Source of the DNA: Paraburkholderia atlantica
Lineage (GTDB): Bacteria > Pseudomonadota > Gammaproteobacteria > Burkholderiales > Burkholderiaceae
Assembly (NCBI RefSeq): GCF_009362785.1
Contig: NZ_WHNQ01000001.1
Location: forward strand, 1 to 64,000
Length of the DNA stretch: 64,000 nt
Direction of reading: 5' to 3'
Each line of letters starts with the position of its first letter. The stretch's first letter is position 1. Both the position numbers and the translations under genes were made by a program. This document shows positions 37,133-46,707 of the stretch, one piece after another. A model generated the notes under the pieces. It was given only the letters and a program-made list of their open reading frames with translations. It did no database searches and was not told the origin of the DNA.

Positions 37133-38695
37133 ATGTCAGTCGCCGTTCTCTCCCGTCGTGCCTGCCGCACCGCCATGCTATGCGCCGTCGTCACGACGCT
37201 CGTCGCGTGCGGCACACCAACGCCGCCGCATGGCACGCACGCGTTCGCCGACAACGTCACGCTGTTTCCGCTCGCCCATTACGACCAGAACGTCGATCAC
37301 TGGCTCGATCCGAACAGCCCCGACTACGACCGGCCGTTTCTCAGCGCGGCTGAGCAGCGCGCACATTTCGACGCGCTGTTCGCGCGCTACTTCGGCACCG
37401 GCGAGAATGCGCCGTCGCCATGGAATCCCACGTGGATCACGACGCGCGTGTTTCGCGAACAGGGAGAGGACATTGCCGCACTGCAACAGCGGCGCATCGA
37501 CAAGTTCGACAACGCCGGCAAACATGGCAGCGTCATCGGTTACGGCGAAAACTTCCGGCCGCACGACAAGGCGTGGATCGACGCGATCGCGCGCAACATC
37601 GACGTCGCGCAGTTCACGCAAGCGCCGGGGTATCAGCCCGAGCGGCGCGCGATCGCGACCGGCAACCTGATGGTGCGCGAGCTGCCGACCACCGATCCGT
37701 CGTTCTACGACCGTCAGCTGGCCGGCGAAGGCTATCCGTTCGACAACCTGCAGATCTCGGCGGTGCGGCCGGGTACGCCGCTCTATGTGCTCGGCAGCAG
37801 CGTCGACGGCGCATGGCATTACGTGCAGACGCCCGACGTGCAGGGCTGGGTGCGCAGCGACGGCGTCGCGTTTGCCGACGATCGTTTCATCGATCGATGG
37901 CGCGCGGCGGCCGGCAACTCGCTGGGGGCGGTGATCGTCGCGTCGGCGGCGGTCAGCGACAGCCGCGGCGTATTCCGCTTCAACGCACCGGCCGGAACGA
38001 TGCTGCCGCTGGTGACGGGTGCCTCGGCATCGCCAGCGGCGACCACCGCCAACGCAGCCGCGCTCCAGCTCCTCGTTCCCGCGCGCGACGTCGACGGCCG
38101 CGCTCTGATCCGCACCGCGTCGCTCGAGGCCACGCAGATCACGCCGATGCCGCTCACCGCGACGCCACGCCATCTCGCGATGCTAATGAAGGCGCTGATC
38201 GGCCGGCCGTACGGCTGGGGCAACAGCGGCCTCTACAACGACTGTTCGTCGGAACTGCAAAGCATCTTCGCCGCGTTCGGCGTGTGGCTGCCGCGCCATT
38301 CGTCGACGCAGATGAGCGCCGGCCGCATCATCGATCTGTCGGACTCGACGCCTGCCGAGCGGCTCGACTATCTGGCGCGGCATGGGGTGCCGCTGCGCAC
38401 GCTGATCTACATCGGCGGCCACGTGATGCTGTACCTCGGCAACGCGACGCGCAACGGCGCCACGGTCCCCGTCGTCTATCAGGACGTGTGGGGCCTGCGT
38501 CCGGCCGACAACAGCCGGCGCGCGGTGATCGGCGGCTCGGTGATCCTGCCGCTCGACGAGCGCATCCCCGAAGATGCGACGCTGCAGTCGCTCGCCGCGA
38601 CGCGCACGTTCCAGATCAGCATCCTCGGCGCACCGGGCGGCAGCGCGGCGCCGTCGTCCGCGCCGCCAGCGGACGAGGACAATCCGGCGGGGTGA
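37133..38695 (+). CDS. NlpC/P60-family lipoprotein peptidase with SH3 domains
   Basis: A 520-residue envelope protein. It has an N-terminal signal with a lipobox (TTLVAC), so it is probably lipid-anchored, then an NlpC/P60-stabilising region, SH3b-like segments (near 180-270) and a C-terminal C40 peptidase domain. The catalytic Cys is in YNDCSSELQ, the His in IGGHVMLYLG and a third polar residue in VVYQDVWG. Such enzymes cut peptide bonds in peptidoglycan stems. The tail after about 500 is Pro/Ala-rich and variable. It is divergent from the molbindin gene, with about 150 nt between them. Confidence 0.88.
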   Translation: MSVAVLSRRACRTAMLCAVVTTLVACGTPTPPHGTHAFADNVTLFPLAHYDQNVDHWLDPNSPDYDRPFLSAAEQRAHFDALFARYFGTGENAPSPWNPTWITTRVFREQGEDIAALQQRRIDKFDNAGKHGSVIGYGENFRPHDKAWIDAIARNIDVAQFTQAPGYQPERRAIATGNLMVRELPTTDPSFYDRQLAGEGYPFDNLQISAVRPGTPLYVLGSSVDGAWHYVQTPDVQGWVRSDGVAFADDRFIDRWRAAAGNSLGAVIVASAAVSDSRGVFRFNAPAGTMLPLVTGASASPAATTANAAALQLLVPARDVDGRALIRTASLEATQITPMPLTATPRHLAMLMKALIGRPYGWGNSGLYNDCSSELQSIFAAFGVWLPRHSSTQMSAGRIIDLSDSTPAERLDYLARHGVPLRTLIYIGGHVMLYLGNATRNGATVPVVYQDVWGLRPADNSRRAVIGGSVILPLDERIPEDATLQSLAATRTFQISILGAPGGSAAPSSAPPADEDNPAG

Positions 38696-38843
38696 ATGGC
38701 GAGGGCGACTCACCCTCGCAAGGGCCCAAAATATTTTTCTCGGGGTGTCGATCCAGCGGTCACAAACTCGTCGTAACGTTGAAGACCCAGCTCACGCAGC
38801 CGGTCTTTCCACTGAGGAACCGTTACTTCAAGGAGTCACCGTC

Positions 38844-39329
38844 ATGTCCAGCGCCGCAGTCAAACCGATCCCGGAAGGGATGCACTCGCTCACGCCGTAC
38901 CTGATCTGCAAGAACGCCGCCGAAGCGATCGCGTTCTACACGAAAGCCTTCAACGCCGTCGAACAGGTCCGTCTGCCGGGCCCCGACGGCAAGGTGATGC
39001 ACGCGACCCTGAAAATCGGCGACTCGATGCTGATGCTGACCGACGAATGGCCCGAGCACCAAACCTTCGGCCCGAACACGCTGAAGGGCACGCCGGTCAC
39101 GATTCATCACTACGTACCGGACGTCGACGCGAGTTTCAAACAGGCGGTCGACGCAGGCGCGACCGTCACGATGCCCGTCACTGACATGTTCTGGGGCGAC
39201 CGCTACGGCCAGGTGAAGGACCCGTTCGGCCACAGCTGGTCGCTCGCGACGCACAAGCGCGACCTGAGCACCGACGAAATCCAGAAGGCGATGGCCGCGA
39301 TGGATTGTTCGTCCCAGGAGAAGAAGTGA
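38844..39329 (+). CDS. VOC-family protein (PhnB-like)
   Basis: A 161-residue VOC protein of the PhnB/YdeO-like type: LTPYLICKNAAEAIAFYTKAF, MHATLKIGDSMLMLTDE and WGDRYGQVKDPFGHSWSLATH. These are often mis-annotated as glyoxalase or 3-demethylubiquinone methyltransferase; the function is unproven. A perfect ribosome site AAGGAG precedes ATG 38844. It is followed at 67 nt by a second PhnB-type gene, so they are probably co-transcribed paralogues. Confidence 0.9.
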   Translation: MSSAAVKPIPEGMHSLTPYLICKNAAEAIAFYTKAFNAVEQVRLPGPDGKVMHATLKIGDSMLMLTDEWPEHQTFGPNTLKGTPVTIHHYVPDVDASFKQAVDAGATVTMPVTDMFWGDRYGQVKDPFGHSWSLATHKRDLSTDEIQKAMAAMDCSSQEKK

Positions 39330-39396
39330 GCTGAAGGTGGGCGTCGGGCGAACGCACGCCCGGCCCCGCCGACACCCGTCCCGAAGGAGCAACGTC

Positions 39397-39870
39397 ATGC
39401 AGAAAATCGCGCCGTGCCTGTGGTTCGACGGCAATGCGGAAGAAGCCGCGGCGTTCTACACGTCGGTGTTTTCGGCTTCGCGAATCGCCACTACGCTGCA
39501 CTCCACGGACGCCGGCCCCGGACCGGCGGGCGAGGTCGTCGCCATCACCTTCGAAATCGAAGGCCAGGAGTTCATGGTGCTCAACGGTGGCCCGCAATAT
39601 AAATTCACGCCGGCCATCTCGCTGATGGTTCACTGCGACTCGCAGGAAGAACTCGACCGCTACTGGTCGAAGCTGCTCGACGGCGGCGAGCCGGTGGCCT
39701 GCGGCTGGCTGCGGGACCGCTTCGGCGTGTCGTGGCAGATCACGCCGAACGTGCTGCTGCAGATGCTGCGCGACCCGGATCGCGCAAAGGCAAGCCGCGT
39801 GATGGCGCAGATGATGAAGATGGTCAAGCTCGATATCGCGCCGCTGGAACAGGCGTATCGCGGCGAGTAG
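39397..39870 (+). CDS. VOC-family protein (3-demethylubiquinone-9 methyltransferase-like fold)
   Basis: A 157-residue PhnB-type VOC protein: KIAPCLWFDGNAEEAAAFY, EFMVLNGGPQYKFTPAIS, GWLRDRFGVSWQI and a C-terminal helix VMAQMMKMVKLDIAPLEQAY. The methyltransferase name used for this family is not biochemically supported for such proteins. Ribosome site AAGGAG. It is the second of two adjacent VOC genes and only distantly similar to the first. Confidence 0.9.
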   Translation: MQKIAPCLWFDGNAEEAAAFYTSVFSASRIATTLHSTDAGPGPAGEVVAITFEIEGQEFMVLNGGPQYKFTPAISLMVHCDSQEELDRYWSKLLDGGEPVACGWLRDRFGVSWQITPNVLLQMLRDPDRAKASRVMAQMMKMVKLDIAPLEQAYRGE

Positions 39871-39957
39871 CACGGTGTCAGGCGCGGGGCGCCCCGCCTC
39901 GCCTCACGCGATCTTTTGATAGGATCGGTCTCGACCCAACTCGGCGAGACAACCACG

Positions 39958-41178
39958 GTGCGCGTCAACCATCAGGCGTTTTTCTGCTCGCTGTTCATCG
40001 CGCGTCTCGCCGATCAGATCCTGCTTTTTCTGGTGCCGCTCGTCGTGTATCAAACGACGCGCCAGGTCTCGTGGTCGGGCCTCGCGTTCTTCATCGAAAC
40101 GCTGCCGCGCTACCTCGTGTTCCCATTCTTTGGCGCGCTCTGCGACCGCTTCCCGCCGCTGCGTCTGATGCGGCTGAGCCAGGCAGCGCGCGCGCTCGCG
40201 TGCTTCGGCGGGATCGCCGCATATGCGCTGTTCGGCGGCATCGGCTGGCTGATCGCGCTGTCGGCCGCGTGCGGGGTAATGACGAGCCAGGGGCTCGTCG
40301 CGCGCGAGGTGATGCTGCCGCAGATCTTCAGCACGCAGCAGATTCAGAAGGTGCTCGCGTACTCGCAACTGGCCGATCAGCTCGGCTTCGTGCTCGGACC
40401 GATGCTCGCCGCGCTGCTGCTCGGTGTGTGGCGTTGGGAATCGGTGGTCGCCGCGACCGGCGTGTTGTTTCTGTGCGCCGACGCGGCGCTGTTCGTCTGG
40501 CAGCGACTCAGCGGTTTTCGCGCGCCCTCGTCCGGGTCCGCTCAATCGCTCGCGCGCGCCGCTCACTGGAGCACGCCGCTGCGCATCGCGCTCAAGCACG
40601 TGTGGACGCTGCCGGGCCTGAAGAAGCTCATCATGCTCGCGGCCGCGGAGAACCTCGTCATCGGCGTCACGCTCGCGACATCGGCGGCGATGGTGACGGG
40701 CTTGCATGCGCAATCCAACCGCTACTACGCAGCTTTGCAAACGGCCGGCGCGATCGCCACGGTGCTGGTGCTGCTGACGGTGGCGCGCGCCGGTTGGCCC
40801 GCGCGCGTGCTCGGTCTCGTCGCGTTCGTGACGATCTGCGTGGGTGGCGTGATCGCGGGCGCGAGCGCGTCGCCGTGGGGCTATGCGCTCGGCTTTCTGC
40901 TGATCGTCGGCTTCGACAAGATGTTCAACGTCTACATTCGCAGCGCCCGTTTGCAGATCATTCCGCCCGAGGACTACGGCAAGACGATCGGCGTCGCGAT
41001 TTTGCTGAACAATCTGACGCAGCCGCTCGCCGGCCTGCTGGTCGGCGTGTTCTCCGCTCGTACGCAAACGGGCCCACTGATCGTCGCGATGTCGCTGACG
41101 ATGGGCGGCATTGGCGCCGCGGTATCGATCGGCTCGGCGCTGTTGCGCCGCAAGCGCGCGTGGGCGCTCGAAGACTGA
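39958..41178 (+). CDS. MFS transporter
   Basis: A 406-residue major facilitator protein with about 12 membrane helices, resembling the EntS-like/DHA3 branch: FFCSLFIARLADQILLFLVP, FGALCDRFPPLRLMRLSQ (the loop 2-3 motif) and GFVLGPMLAALLLG. The substrate is unknown. The start is uncertain: GTG at 39958 fits the usual short N-terminus, while a TTG at 39916 would add 14 residues. A weak terminator and DnaA-box-like sites follow. Confidence 0.85.
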   Translation: MRVNHQAFFCSLFIARLADQILLFLVPLVVYQTTRQVSWSGLAFFIETLPRYLVFPFFGALCDRFPPLRLMRLSQAARALACFGGIAAYALFGGIGWLIALSAACGVMTSQGLVAREVMLPQIFSTQQIQKVLAYSQLADQLGFVLGPMLAALLLGVWRWESVVAATGVLFLCADAALFVWQRLSGFRAPSSGSAQSLARAAHWSTPLRIALKHVWTLPGLKKLIMLAAAENLVIGVTLATSAAMVTGLHAQSNRYYAALQTAGAIATVLVLLTVARAGWPARVLGLVAFVTICVGGVIAGASASPWGYALGFLLIVGFDKMFNVYIRSARLQIIPPEDYGKTIGVAILLNNLTQPLAGLLVGVFSARTQTGPLIVAMSLTMGGIGAAVSIGSALLRRKRAWALED

Positions 41179-41211
41179 CAGCGCTTCGACGGCGGGACGA
41201 GACGCGCAAAG

Positions 41212-41246
41212 TTACCCACAGTTTTTGTTGGCAAATCTGTGCATAA
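41212..41246. promoter_or_regulatory. Inverted pair of DnaA-box-like sites
   Basis: TTACCCACA (41212-41220, one mismatch to TTATNCACA) faces TGTGCATAA (41238-41246, whose complement TTATGCACA is a full match). Similar pairs recur in intergenic DNA of this group (recollection), so no origin is claimed. Confidence 0.4.
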
Positions 41247-41259
41247 CTTCCCTGAAAAA

Positions 41260-41292
41260 AGCCGCAAGCCTTTGATACGGCTGTCGTTTTTT
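41260..41292 (+). terminator. Weak terminator-like hairpin after MFS gene
   Basis: AGCCG/CGGCT closes a 13-nt loop and is followed, after GTCG, by TTTTTT. Confidence 0.35.
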
Positions 41293-41799
41293 CCTCTGCA
41301 TCGAAGGTGCGGCAGCGCACGGAGTTTTACCTGGGTTCATGCGCGAACGGAAAGTCGTGATGCACGACAGGTTCAAACGCAACCGGGAACTCGCCTGCAC
41401 CCAGGCCGGCGATGATCCGCGTGACCCAGCGAATAGTTTCAGCTTCACACCCCGGTCAGCTAAACCCGCCACACTTTAATTCATGACGAAAAAGCTGCGT
41501 TCCCTTGCGGCGCAATTAGCCGTATTTCAGGTCAATCATTCATGAAAAAGTGAAATCACATGCATAGCCTGGTTTTTTTGTATCGATGACAGTGTGTCTG
41601 CCCGACCCGAAATGACCGGGTGTGCACGCGAAATTCCTATGTGAACTCAGATTCACATTCAACCGCAAATAGCCAATTCAAGAGACATAAATTGTTAAAT
41701 ACGATTTGCTAAATTCAATTGGTAAATCACATCTGTCAATTGCGTTCAGAATGCAGCACATTTAATCAAAATGCTTCGCGAGTCGGATACGGAAAGCGC

Positions 41800-42063
41800 C
41801 GGCAGCAGGCGAGGCGATGTGGACGCGCGGCCTGCTCTATGCGAACGACATGCGTATCGCGGACCTCGTCGACGAACTCGCGCGCTATCACGCCGGCGTT
41901 GCGCTGTGCCGCCGACGTCGCCGATCTGCGCGTGTCGGGCATTTATCAGCTCACCGATACCGACGCGACGCTCGCGCTGCTGCAGCGGACCTACCCGATC
42001 CGTCTGCGTTCGATCACGCCTTACTGGCCCCTCGTCGAAGCGATCGACAGCGCGAGAATCTGA
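41800..42063 (+). pseudogene. FecR-family anti-sigma regulator, C-terminal remnant with frameshift
   Basis: The translation AGEAMWTRGLLYANDMRIAD, followed by LVDELARYHAGVALC, matches the C-terminal half of FecR-type periplasmic sensors. At about 41911 the frame breaks: one extra C moves the continuation into the next frame, where ADVADLRVSG, YQLTDTDATLALLQRTYPI and the closing residues run to a stop at 42063. No N-terminal FecR domain, ECF sigma gene or TonB receptor lies upstream. Both truncation and frameshift mark it as dead. The family call rests on the pattern W-x-R-G-L-L, R-Y-x-x-G, D-L-R-V-S-G. Confidence 0.72.
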
Positions 42064-42066
42064 CGC

Positions 42067-42999
42067 TCAAGCCGCCACGGCCTGCGGCAACGCGAACCCT
42101 TGCTCGCCCTGCTCGCCGCCCAGCGCATCGATCAGATCGCGCAGCATGCGGTCGAGTTCGGCCGTCATCAGCGCGACGTCGGAATTGAAGCGTTCGTCGT
42201 CGTTCTGCGCGGTCGGGTCGCTCGCTTCCTTGAGCACGTCGAGCGGCGCGATGCGCTTGATCGTCAGCGACGGCGTCAGCACGAACGACACGCGATCGTT
42301 CCACGTCATCGCAAGCCGCATGCATTGCTTGCCCGCCTCGATGTGACGGCGCATATCTTCGGCGTCCAGCGCGTGTCCGACATAGCGCACCGTCGCGTTG
42401 CCCTCGGCGGGCGAACGCAGCTCGGTGTCCTGATCGAGCGTGAAACCCGCCGGCGCGTCGCCGTCGAGCAGCCAGCCGGTCATTGCCGCGACCGGCGACT
42501 GCGCGACGCGCACCGTCATCAGCGGCAACTGGTCGATCGACTTGACGAGCAGACCGCGCACATCGTCGGCGACCGCCTGCGACGCCGCGTCGATCACGAG
42601 CCAGCCGTTCGTGCAATCGATCCACACGCGCGTATCGCGGCGGATGCTGAACGCGCGCGGCCGCAACTCGTCGGTGACCTGCTCCTTCAGGTCGCGCATC
42701 TGTTTGCGGCCCGGCTTGAAGCCCTGCTGTTCCTCGAGCTCGGCCGCGCGCTCGCGCGTGATCTGAGTGACCACCGACGCGGGCAGCAGCTTCTTCTCGG
42801 CACGGAACGTCAGCAACATCTGACCATTCATGGCGTAGACGAGCGAGTCGCCGTCGCGCGGCGGCGCCCAGCCTTGGGCCTGCATCTCGACGCTCTGGCC
42901 GGGCGCGAACGCGTACGGCGCGAGCCACTTCTGCATCTGTTCAGGGGTAACGGACCACGGAGCGGGCAGACGGTGCAGCTGAAGGTTTTTGAACCACAT
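42067..42999 (-). CDS. rdgC: Recombination-associated protein RdgC
   Basis: A 310-residue RdgC with the invariant start [39 protein letters not shown], and [19 protein letters not shown]. RdgC forms a ring on DNA and restrains RecA. The length is close to the E. coli protein (303), with a slightly longer C-terminus. It ends only 3 nt from the FecR remnant on the opposite strand. Confidence 0.96.
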   Translation of the reverse strand: MWFKNLQLHRLPAPWSVTPEQMQKWLAPYAFAPGQSVEMQAQGWAPPRDGDSLVYAMNGQMLLTFRAEKKLLPASVVTQITRERAAELEEQQGFKPGRKQMRDLKEQVTDELRPRAFSIRRDTRVWIDCTNGWLVIDAASQAVADDVRGLLVKSIDQLPLMTVRVAQSPVAAMTGWLLDGDAPAGFTLDQDTELRSPAEGNATVRYVGHALDAEDMRRHIEAGKQCMRLAMTWNDRVSFVLTPSLTIKRIAPLDVLKEASDPTAQNDDERFNSDVALMTAELDRMLRDLIDALGGEQGEQGFALPQAVAA

Positions 43000-43191
43000 G
43001 AGCGAAGTCGGATTTAGGCAAAGCGCAGCATTTTATCCGACGAGAACCAGCCGGGGCGTTCTGGCCGACGCGATCCTGGACAAAGCTATTTTCAAAAATA
43101 AAGCGAAAATCCTTCCAGCTACAGGCCAATTATCAAACGTCATCGATGTCAGCAGAATGCGCTTCATCAACTGACTTCGGAGGAGCGCAAC

Positions 43192-43758
43192 ATGAGCAAC
43201 ACAACGATTTCCCATCTTGTCCGTCAGGCTCTCGTCGCTGTCAGTCTGGCTGGGGCGCTCGGCGCACACGCCGCGGATTCCGCGGCAAGCGCGAACGACG
43301 CCACGTTGCCCACGCCGCACCATCTCGCACTCGACCGTACCTCCGCGCAAAGCGCCGCGGTCGTGCTCGCCGCGCGCCGCTACGCTGGTTTCTGGAACAC
43401 CGGTGACGAAGCGTACGCGCGGCTCGCGCTGTCGCCCGAGTTCATCGACCGGACGCTGCCGGACGGCCGCCCGCAAGGCCCGAACGGTCCGCTGCAGGCG
43501 TCGAAGGGATTTCGCGCGGCCGTGCCCGACCTGCACGCGGACATCGACGATCTCGTCGTGGCCGGCGACCGCGCGTCGGTGCATCTGCACTTTCGTGGCC
43601 ACTTCACGGGCGAGTTTCAGAACCGGAAGGGCAACGGCCAGGCCGTCGATTTCCAGGCGTTCGATCTGTATCGCGTGCGGGACGGCCGGATCGTCGAAAA
43701 CTGGCACCTCGAGGACAATCTGACGGTGCTGAAACAGCTCGGCGCGATCCAACCGTAG
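43192..43758 (+). CDS. Exported SnoaL-like (NTF2-fold) protein
   Basis: A 188-residue protein with a Sec signal (VRQALVAVSLAGALGAHA, cleavage after AHA near 27) and an NTF2-like domain typical of SnoaL/ester-cyclase relatives: AARRYAGFWNTGDEAY, GPNGPLQASKGFRAAVPD, VHLHFRGHFTGEF, and VRDGRIVENWHLEDNLTVL. The catalytic role is unknown; export is unusual for polyketide cyclase-like proteins but common for this subgroup in Burkholderiales (recollection). GGAGG precedes the start. Confidence 0.85.
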   Translation: MSNTTISHLVRQALVAVSLAGALGAHAADSAASANDATLPTPHHLALDRTSAQSAAVVLAARRYAGFWNTGDEAYARLALSPEFIDRTLPDGRPQGPNGPLQASKGFRAAVPDLHADIDDLVVAGDRASVHLHFRGHFTGEFQNRKGNGQAVDFQAFDLYRVRDGRIVENWHLEDNLTVLKQLGAIQP

Positions 43759-43855
43759 GCGCAGCCGTCATGGTTTTGCCGTAGCCGCGTGTCCGCGCGT
43801 TTTGGCGGCAAATCACCTAGACTTTTGGACAGGACAGACCCAGACGGAGGCGGTC

Positions 43856-44182
43856 ATGGCCGACCAAACCGCAAGTTGGCAGACGGTGCAATACGAGGGC
43901 TTCGAGATACACGTATCACCTGTTCCGAAGGACCCGCCCGACCCGGCGCATGCCGCCGACGCGGCCGCGCAAAACAGCCGCTACACGTATCTCGGCTACG
44001 TCTGCCATCCGGGCGCCAATCCCCAGCTTCCCGGCCATGCGGTGCCATTTCACGCGGATGGCGAGGAGAGCTTCGCGAGCGTCGACGACGCGCTCTACGA
44101 AGCGGTGCACGTGGGACGCAGCATCGTCGACGGCACGCATCCGGATTTGACGGTGCTGCCGCTCGTGACGGGCGGCGTTTGA
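43856..44182 (+). CDS. Conserved hypothetical protein, 108 residues
   Basis: A small soluble protein with no recognised domain. It is rich in aromatic and His residues (QYEGFEIHVSPVPKDPPDP, YTYLGYVCHPGAN, AVPFHADGEESFASVDDALY). The codon use and the good GGAGG site before ATG 43856 support it as a real gene. The look of the sequence suggests a small stress or envelope protein found in related Burkholderia, but no function can be given. It is convergent with a glycosyltransferase. Confidence 0.75.
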   Translation: MADQTASWQTVQYEGFEIHVSPVPKDPPDPAHAADAAAQNSRYTYLGYVCHPGANPQLPGHAVPFHADGEESFASVDDALYEAVHVGRSIVDGTHPDLTVLPLVTGGV

Positions 44183-44224
44183 TACCCGCAGCGCGGCGAG
44201 CAGCCGTTTTCGGCTCGACGCCGG

Positions 44225-45070
44225 TCAGCCCAACGCGCGCTTGATGCGCGACTTCAGCAGCGCACGACGCAGCCGGCCGCTGCGCTCCGGCTCGCTGACC
44301 GCGAGCGCGCCGTCGATGGCAGTGCCGCGGCGCAGGTAATAGCGGTCGAACGTCGCCTGCGTCATCCCCCACTTGTTGAGGAACTGGCGGCGCCCGTCGT
44401 TCTTCACGATCTTGCCGGTGCTCTTCTGCTGGAAGTGATAGACGAGACTGTCGCCGACGCCGACGAACACGCGGCAGCCCGCGTCCCACAGCTTCATCGA
44501 GAAATCGTTGTCGCTGCTCATGCCGGGGCTCAGCTCGCTGCTGTAGCCGCCCACCTTGAACCACCAGTCGCGATGCACGAGCGTCGGCGGCCACGTCGCG
44601 CCGCGCCAGTCGGCACGCACGAGGCTGGGCGCGGCAGCGACCAGTTCGTCGGCGCGAAACACCTGCGCATCGCGTCCGAAGTCGCGCACGACCACGCACG
44701 GATTGCCCGAATCGACCGGCTCGATCATCGTGCCCGACAGCATGAACAGCCCGTCGGCCGGCATCTGCGCGAGACGCTTGACGAGCGCTTCATCCCAGCC
44801 GGGACAGCAGTACATGTCGTCGTTCATGTAGACGATGTAGTCCTGCGTCGCGCGCGCCGCCGCGATATTGACCGCGTGGCAGATGCCGATATTGCCGGGC
44901 GACGCCGTGTGCTCGATGCCCTCGTCGCGCACCCACGCGAGCGTGCCGTCCGAGCCGTCGTTGACGTGGACGATGATCTGGTGCGGATACGTCGAATGAC
45001 GGCGCAGGCTTTTGATCACGAGGCGCAGATAAGGCAGGTTGTTCCAGGTCGGGATGATGATTGAGAACAT
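44225..45070 (-). CDS. GT2-family glycosyltransferase
   Basis: A 281-residue inverting GT-A enzyme. It starts FSIIIPTWNNLPYL, with HVNDGSDGTLAW, metal-binding YMNDDMYCCPGWDEAL, and a catalytic-loop region DWWFKVGGYSSELSPGMSSD. It is probably part of LPS core or O-antigen synthesis given its place beside waaL. The start at MFSIII (45070) fits the family; the frame is open further upstream but with alien composition. It is divergent from waaL, with 290 nt between. Confidence 0.87.
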   Translation of the reverse strand: MFSIIIPTWNNLPYLRLVIKSLRRHSTYPHQIIVHVNDGSDGTLAWVRDEGIEHTASPGNIGICHAVNIAAARATQDYIVYMNDDMYCCPGWDEALVKRLAQMPADGLFMLSGTMIEPVDSGNPCVVVRDFGRDAQVFRADELVAAAPSLVRADWRGATWPPTLVHRDWWFKVGGYSSELSPGMSSDNDFSMKLWDAGCRVFVGVGDSLVYHFQQKSTGKIVKNDGRRQFLNKWGMTQATFDRYYLRRGTAIDGALAVSEPERSGRLRRALLKSRIKRALG

Positions 45071-45258
45071 CGAGTCGGTCCGTTGAGCTGGGCGCGGGGC
45101 GCGGCATGCGCCGCGCGCCGGCCATGAATGTCGCGCGATTGTACCGCCCCCCGCCTGCGCGCACGACACGCGCCGCCCGCCGCCGCCACGCCGCGTACCG
45201 CGGGCCGACGGAACCTTACCGCGTGCGGCAGCAAGCATTTCGCAAGGAAGCGCATGGT

Positions 45259-45264
45259 TATAAT
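45259..45264 (+). promoter_or_regulatory. Putative -10 of the O-antigen ligase gene
   Basis: TATAAT at 45259-45264, 97 nt before the ATG; the -35 is poor. Confidence 0.4.
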
Positions 45265-45360
45265 CCGGATCGCTCTACCGTCTTGAAAACCTCAAATGGT
45301 CCGGCGTCCCCTGCAATTTCACCACCGGAACGGTAGTGTGCTCATCGATAACTTAGACCT

Positions 45361-46662
45361 ATGATTTTTGCTTCCAGTCTGGTCTGGCTCACGTCGGCTC
45401 TGCTGTTTCTCGCGCCCGCGGTCAATCTGATGTGGCGCGGCGGCACCGGCTACTGCTTTTTCGCACTCGTCGCGCTCGCGCTCGGCGCAGCCATCGTCAA
45501 CCGGCGCATGCCGGGCTATTTCTCCGCGTTGCGAACCTATCGCTGGTACACGATCGGCATGCTCGCGTTCGTCGTCGGGATCGGCGCGCAGCAGCTGGCG
45601 CTCGGCTACTGGCTGCCACGCGAATTCGACTCGGTCGCCCGCTTCGTGTTCGCGCTGCTGGTGTTCCTGCTGCTGCGCCAATTGCCGTCGCGCAATCTGC
45701 GCATGATCGGCTGGGGCTGCGCCGCCGGCGCGCTCGCAGTCGGCGCATGGGCGATCCTCAATCCGCCGCCCGGCGGCTGGACCGACGCGAACCGCCTGAA
45801 CAACTCGTACACGAACGCGATTCCGTTCGGCGATACCGCGCTGCTGCTCGCGTTCCTGTCCGTGTTCACGCTCGGCTGGGACAATCCGCGCGACTGGCGC
45901 GTGCTCGTGCCGCGCGTGCTCGCGCTGGTGTCGGGCGGCTATGCGTCGTTTCTGTCGGGCTCGCGCGGCGGCTGGCTCGCGGTGCCGGTGTTCGTCGTGC
46001 TACTCGGTATGCAGTACCACTGGTTCACGCGGAAAAAGCGACTGCTGGTCGCGACGCTCGTGATCGTGATCGGCGCGGGCGGGGTGTTGTCGACCGAACG
46101 GGTTCAGAAGCGCTTCGCCGAAGTGCCGAACGATGTATCGATGATGCACAAGGGCGAAGACTTCACGGCCACCGGTCTGCGCCTGCAACTGTGGAACGCG
46201 TCGCGGATGATCGTCGAGCGGCATCCGGTGTGGGGCGTCGGCAAGGGCCATCTGGTCAACGAGCTCGGCGCGATGGCCAAGCGCGGCGAGGTGAAGGCCG
46301 AGATCGTCAACGAACGCGCGCATAGCGACTTCTTCTCGACGCTCGCCGAGATGGGCGCGGTCGGCGTGATTTGTCTGCTGCTGTTCTACTACGGCATGAC
46401 GGTGTATTTCTGGCGACACCGGCATGCGAGCGACCCGGCGATTCGCGCCGCGTCGTATTCGGGTCTCGCGGTCGCGTCGAGCACGGTGATCTTCGGGCTC
46501 ACGATCGACGTGCTCGTGCCGGTCATGGTGACGGTGCTGCTCGCGCTGCTGGTCGCGACGCTGCTGGCGATGATCGATGCACGCAAGCGCGAGTTGCGAA
46601 GCGAAACGCGGGCCGACCCGACGCCCGCCGCAGTCGTGCGCGAGACGCAGCCGCGCGATTGA
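45361..46662 (+). CDS. O-antigen ligase/polymerase family protein (WaaL-like)
   Basis: A 433-residue membrane protein with about 11 helices and the large periplasmic loop typical of the Wzy_C/WaaL family. Landmarks are FLSGSRGGWLAVPVFVV, the loop GLRLQLWNASRMIVERHPVWG with its conserved Arg, and NERAHSDFFSTLAEMG containing the conserved His. Members ligate O-antigen to lipid A-core at the periplasmic face or polymerise repeats; the two roles cannot be separated by sequence. Neighbouring glycosyltransferases support the LPS assignment. Confidence 0.87.
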   Translation: MIFASSLVWLTSALLFLAPAVNLMWRGGTGYCFFALVALALGAAIVNRRMPGYFSALRTYRWYTIGMLAFVVGIGAQQLALGYWLPREFDSVARFVFALLVFLLLRQLPSRNLRMIGWGCAAGALAVGAWAILNPPPGGWTDANRLNNSYTNAIPFGDTALLLAFLSVFTLGWDNPRDWRVLVPRVLALVSGGYASFLSGSRGGWLAVPVFVVLLGMQYHWFTRKKRLLVATLVIVIGAGGVLSTERVQKRFAEVPNDVSMMHKGEDFTATGLRLQLWNASRMIVERHPVWGVGKGHLVNELGAMAKRGEVKAEIVNERAHSDFFSTLAEMGAVGVICLLLFYYGMTVYFWRHRHASDPAIRAASYSGLAVASSTVIFGLTIDVLVPVMVTVLLALLVATLLAMIDARKRELRSETRADPTPAAVVRETQPRD

Positions 46663-46707
46663 TTTTAATTCGACGAGAAGTGGCGGCCCGAGCACAAAGC
46701 GCCGCCC

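Larger units (their letters stand above)
41179..41799. other. Non-coding, partly A+T-rich region before the FecR remnant
   Basis: No gene is seen. It has a pair of DnaA-box-like sites, a possible terminator, and from about 41480 an A+T-rich stretch unlike the flanks, suggesting eroded or acquired DNA. Confidence 0.5.

Noticed and set aside
36454..37260. A 268-codon minus-strand frame over the molbindin and NlpC/P60 genes
   Set aside because: It conflicts with two clear genes and is Arg/Cys/Ser-rich without domains.
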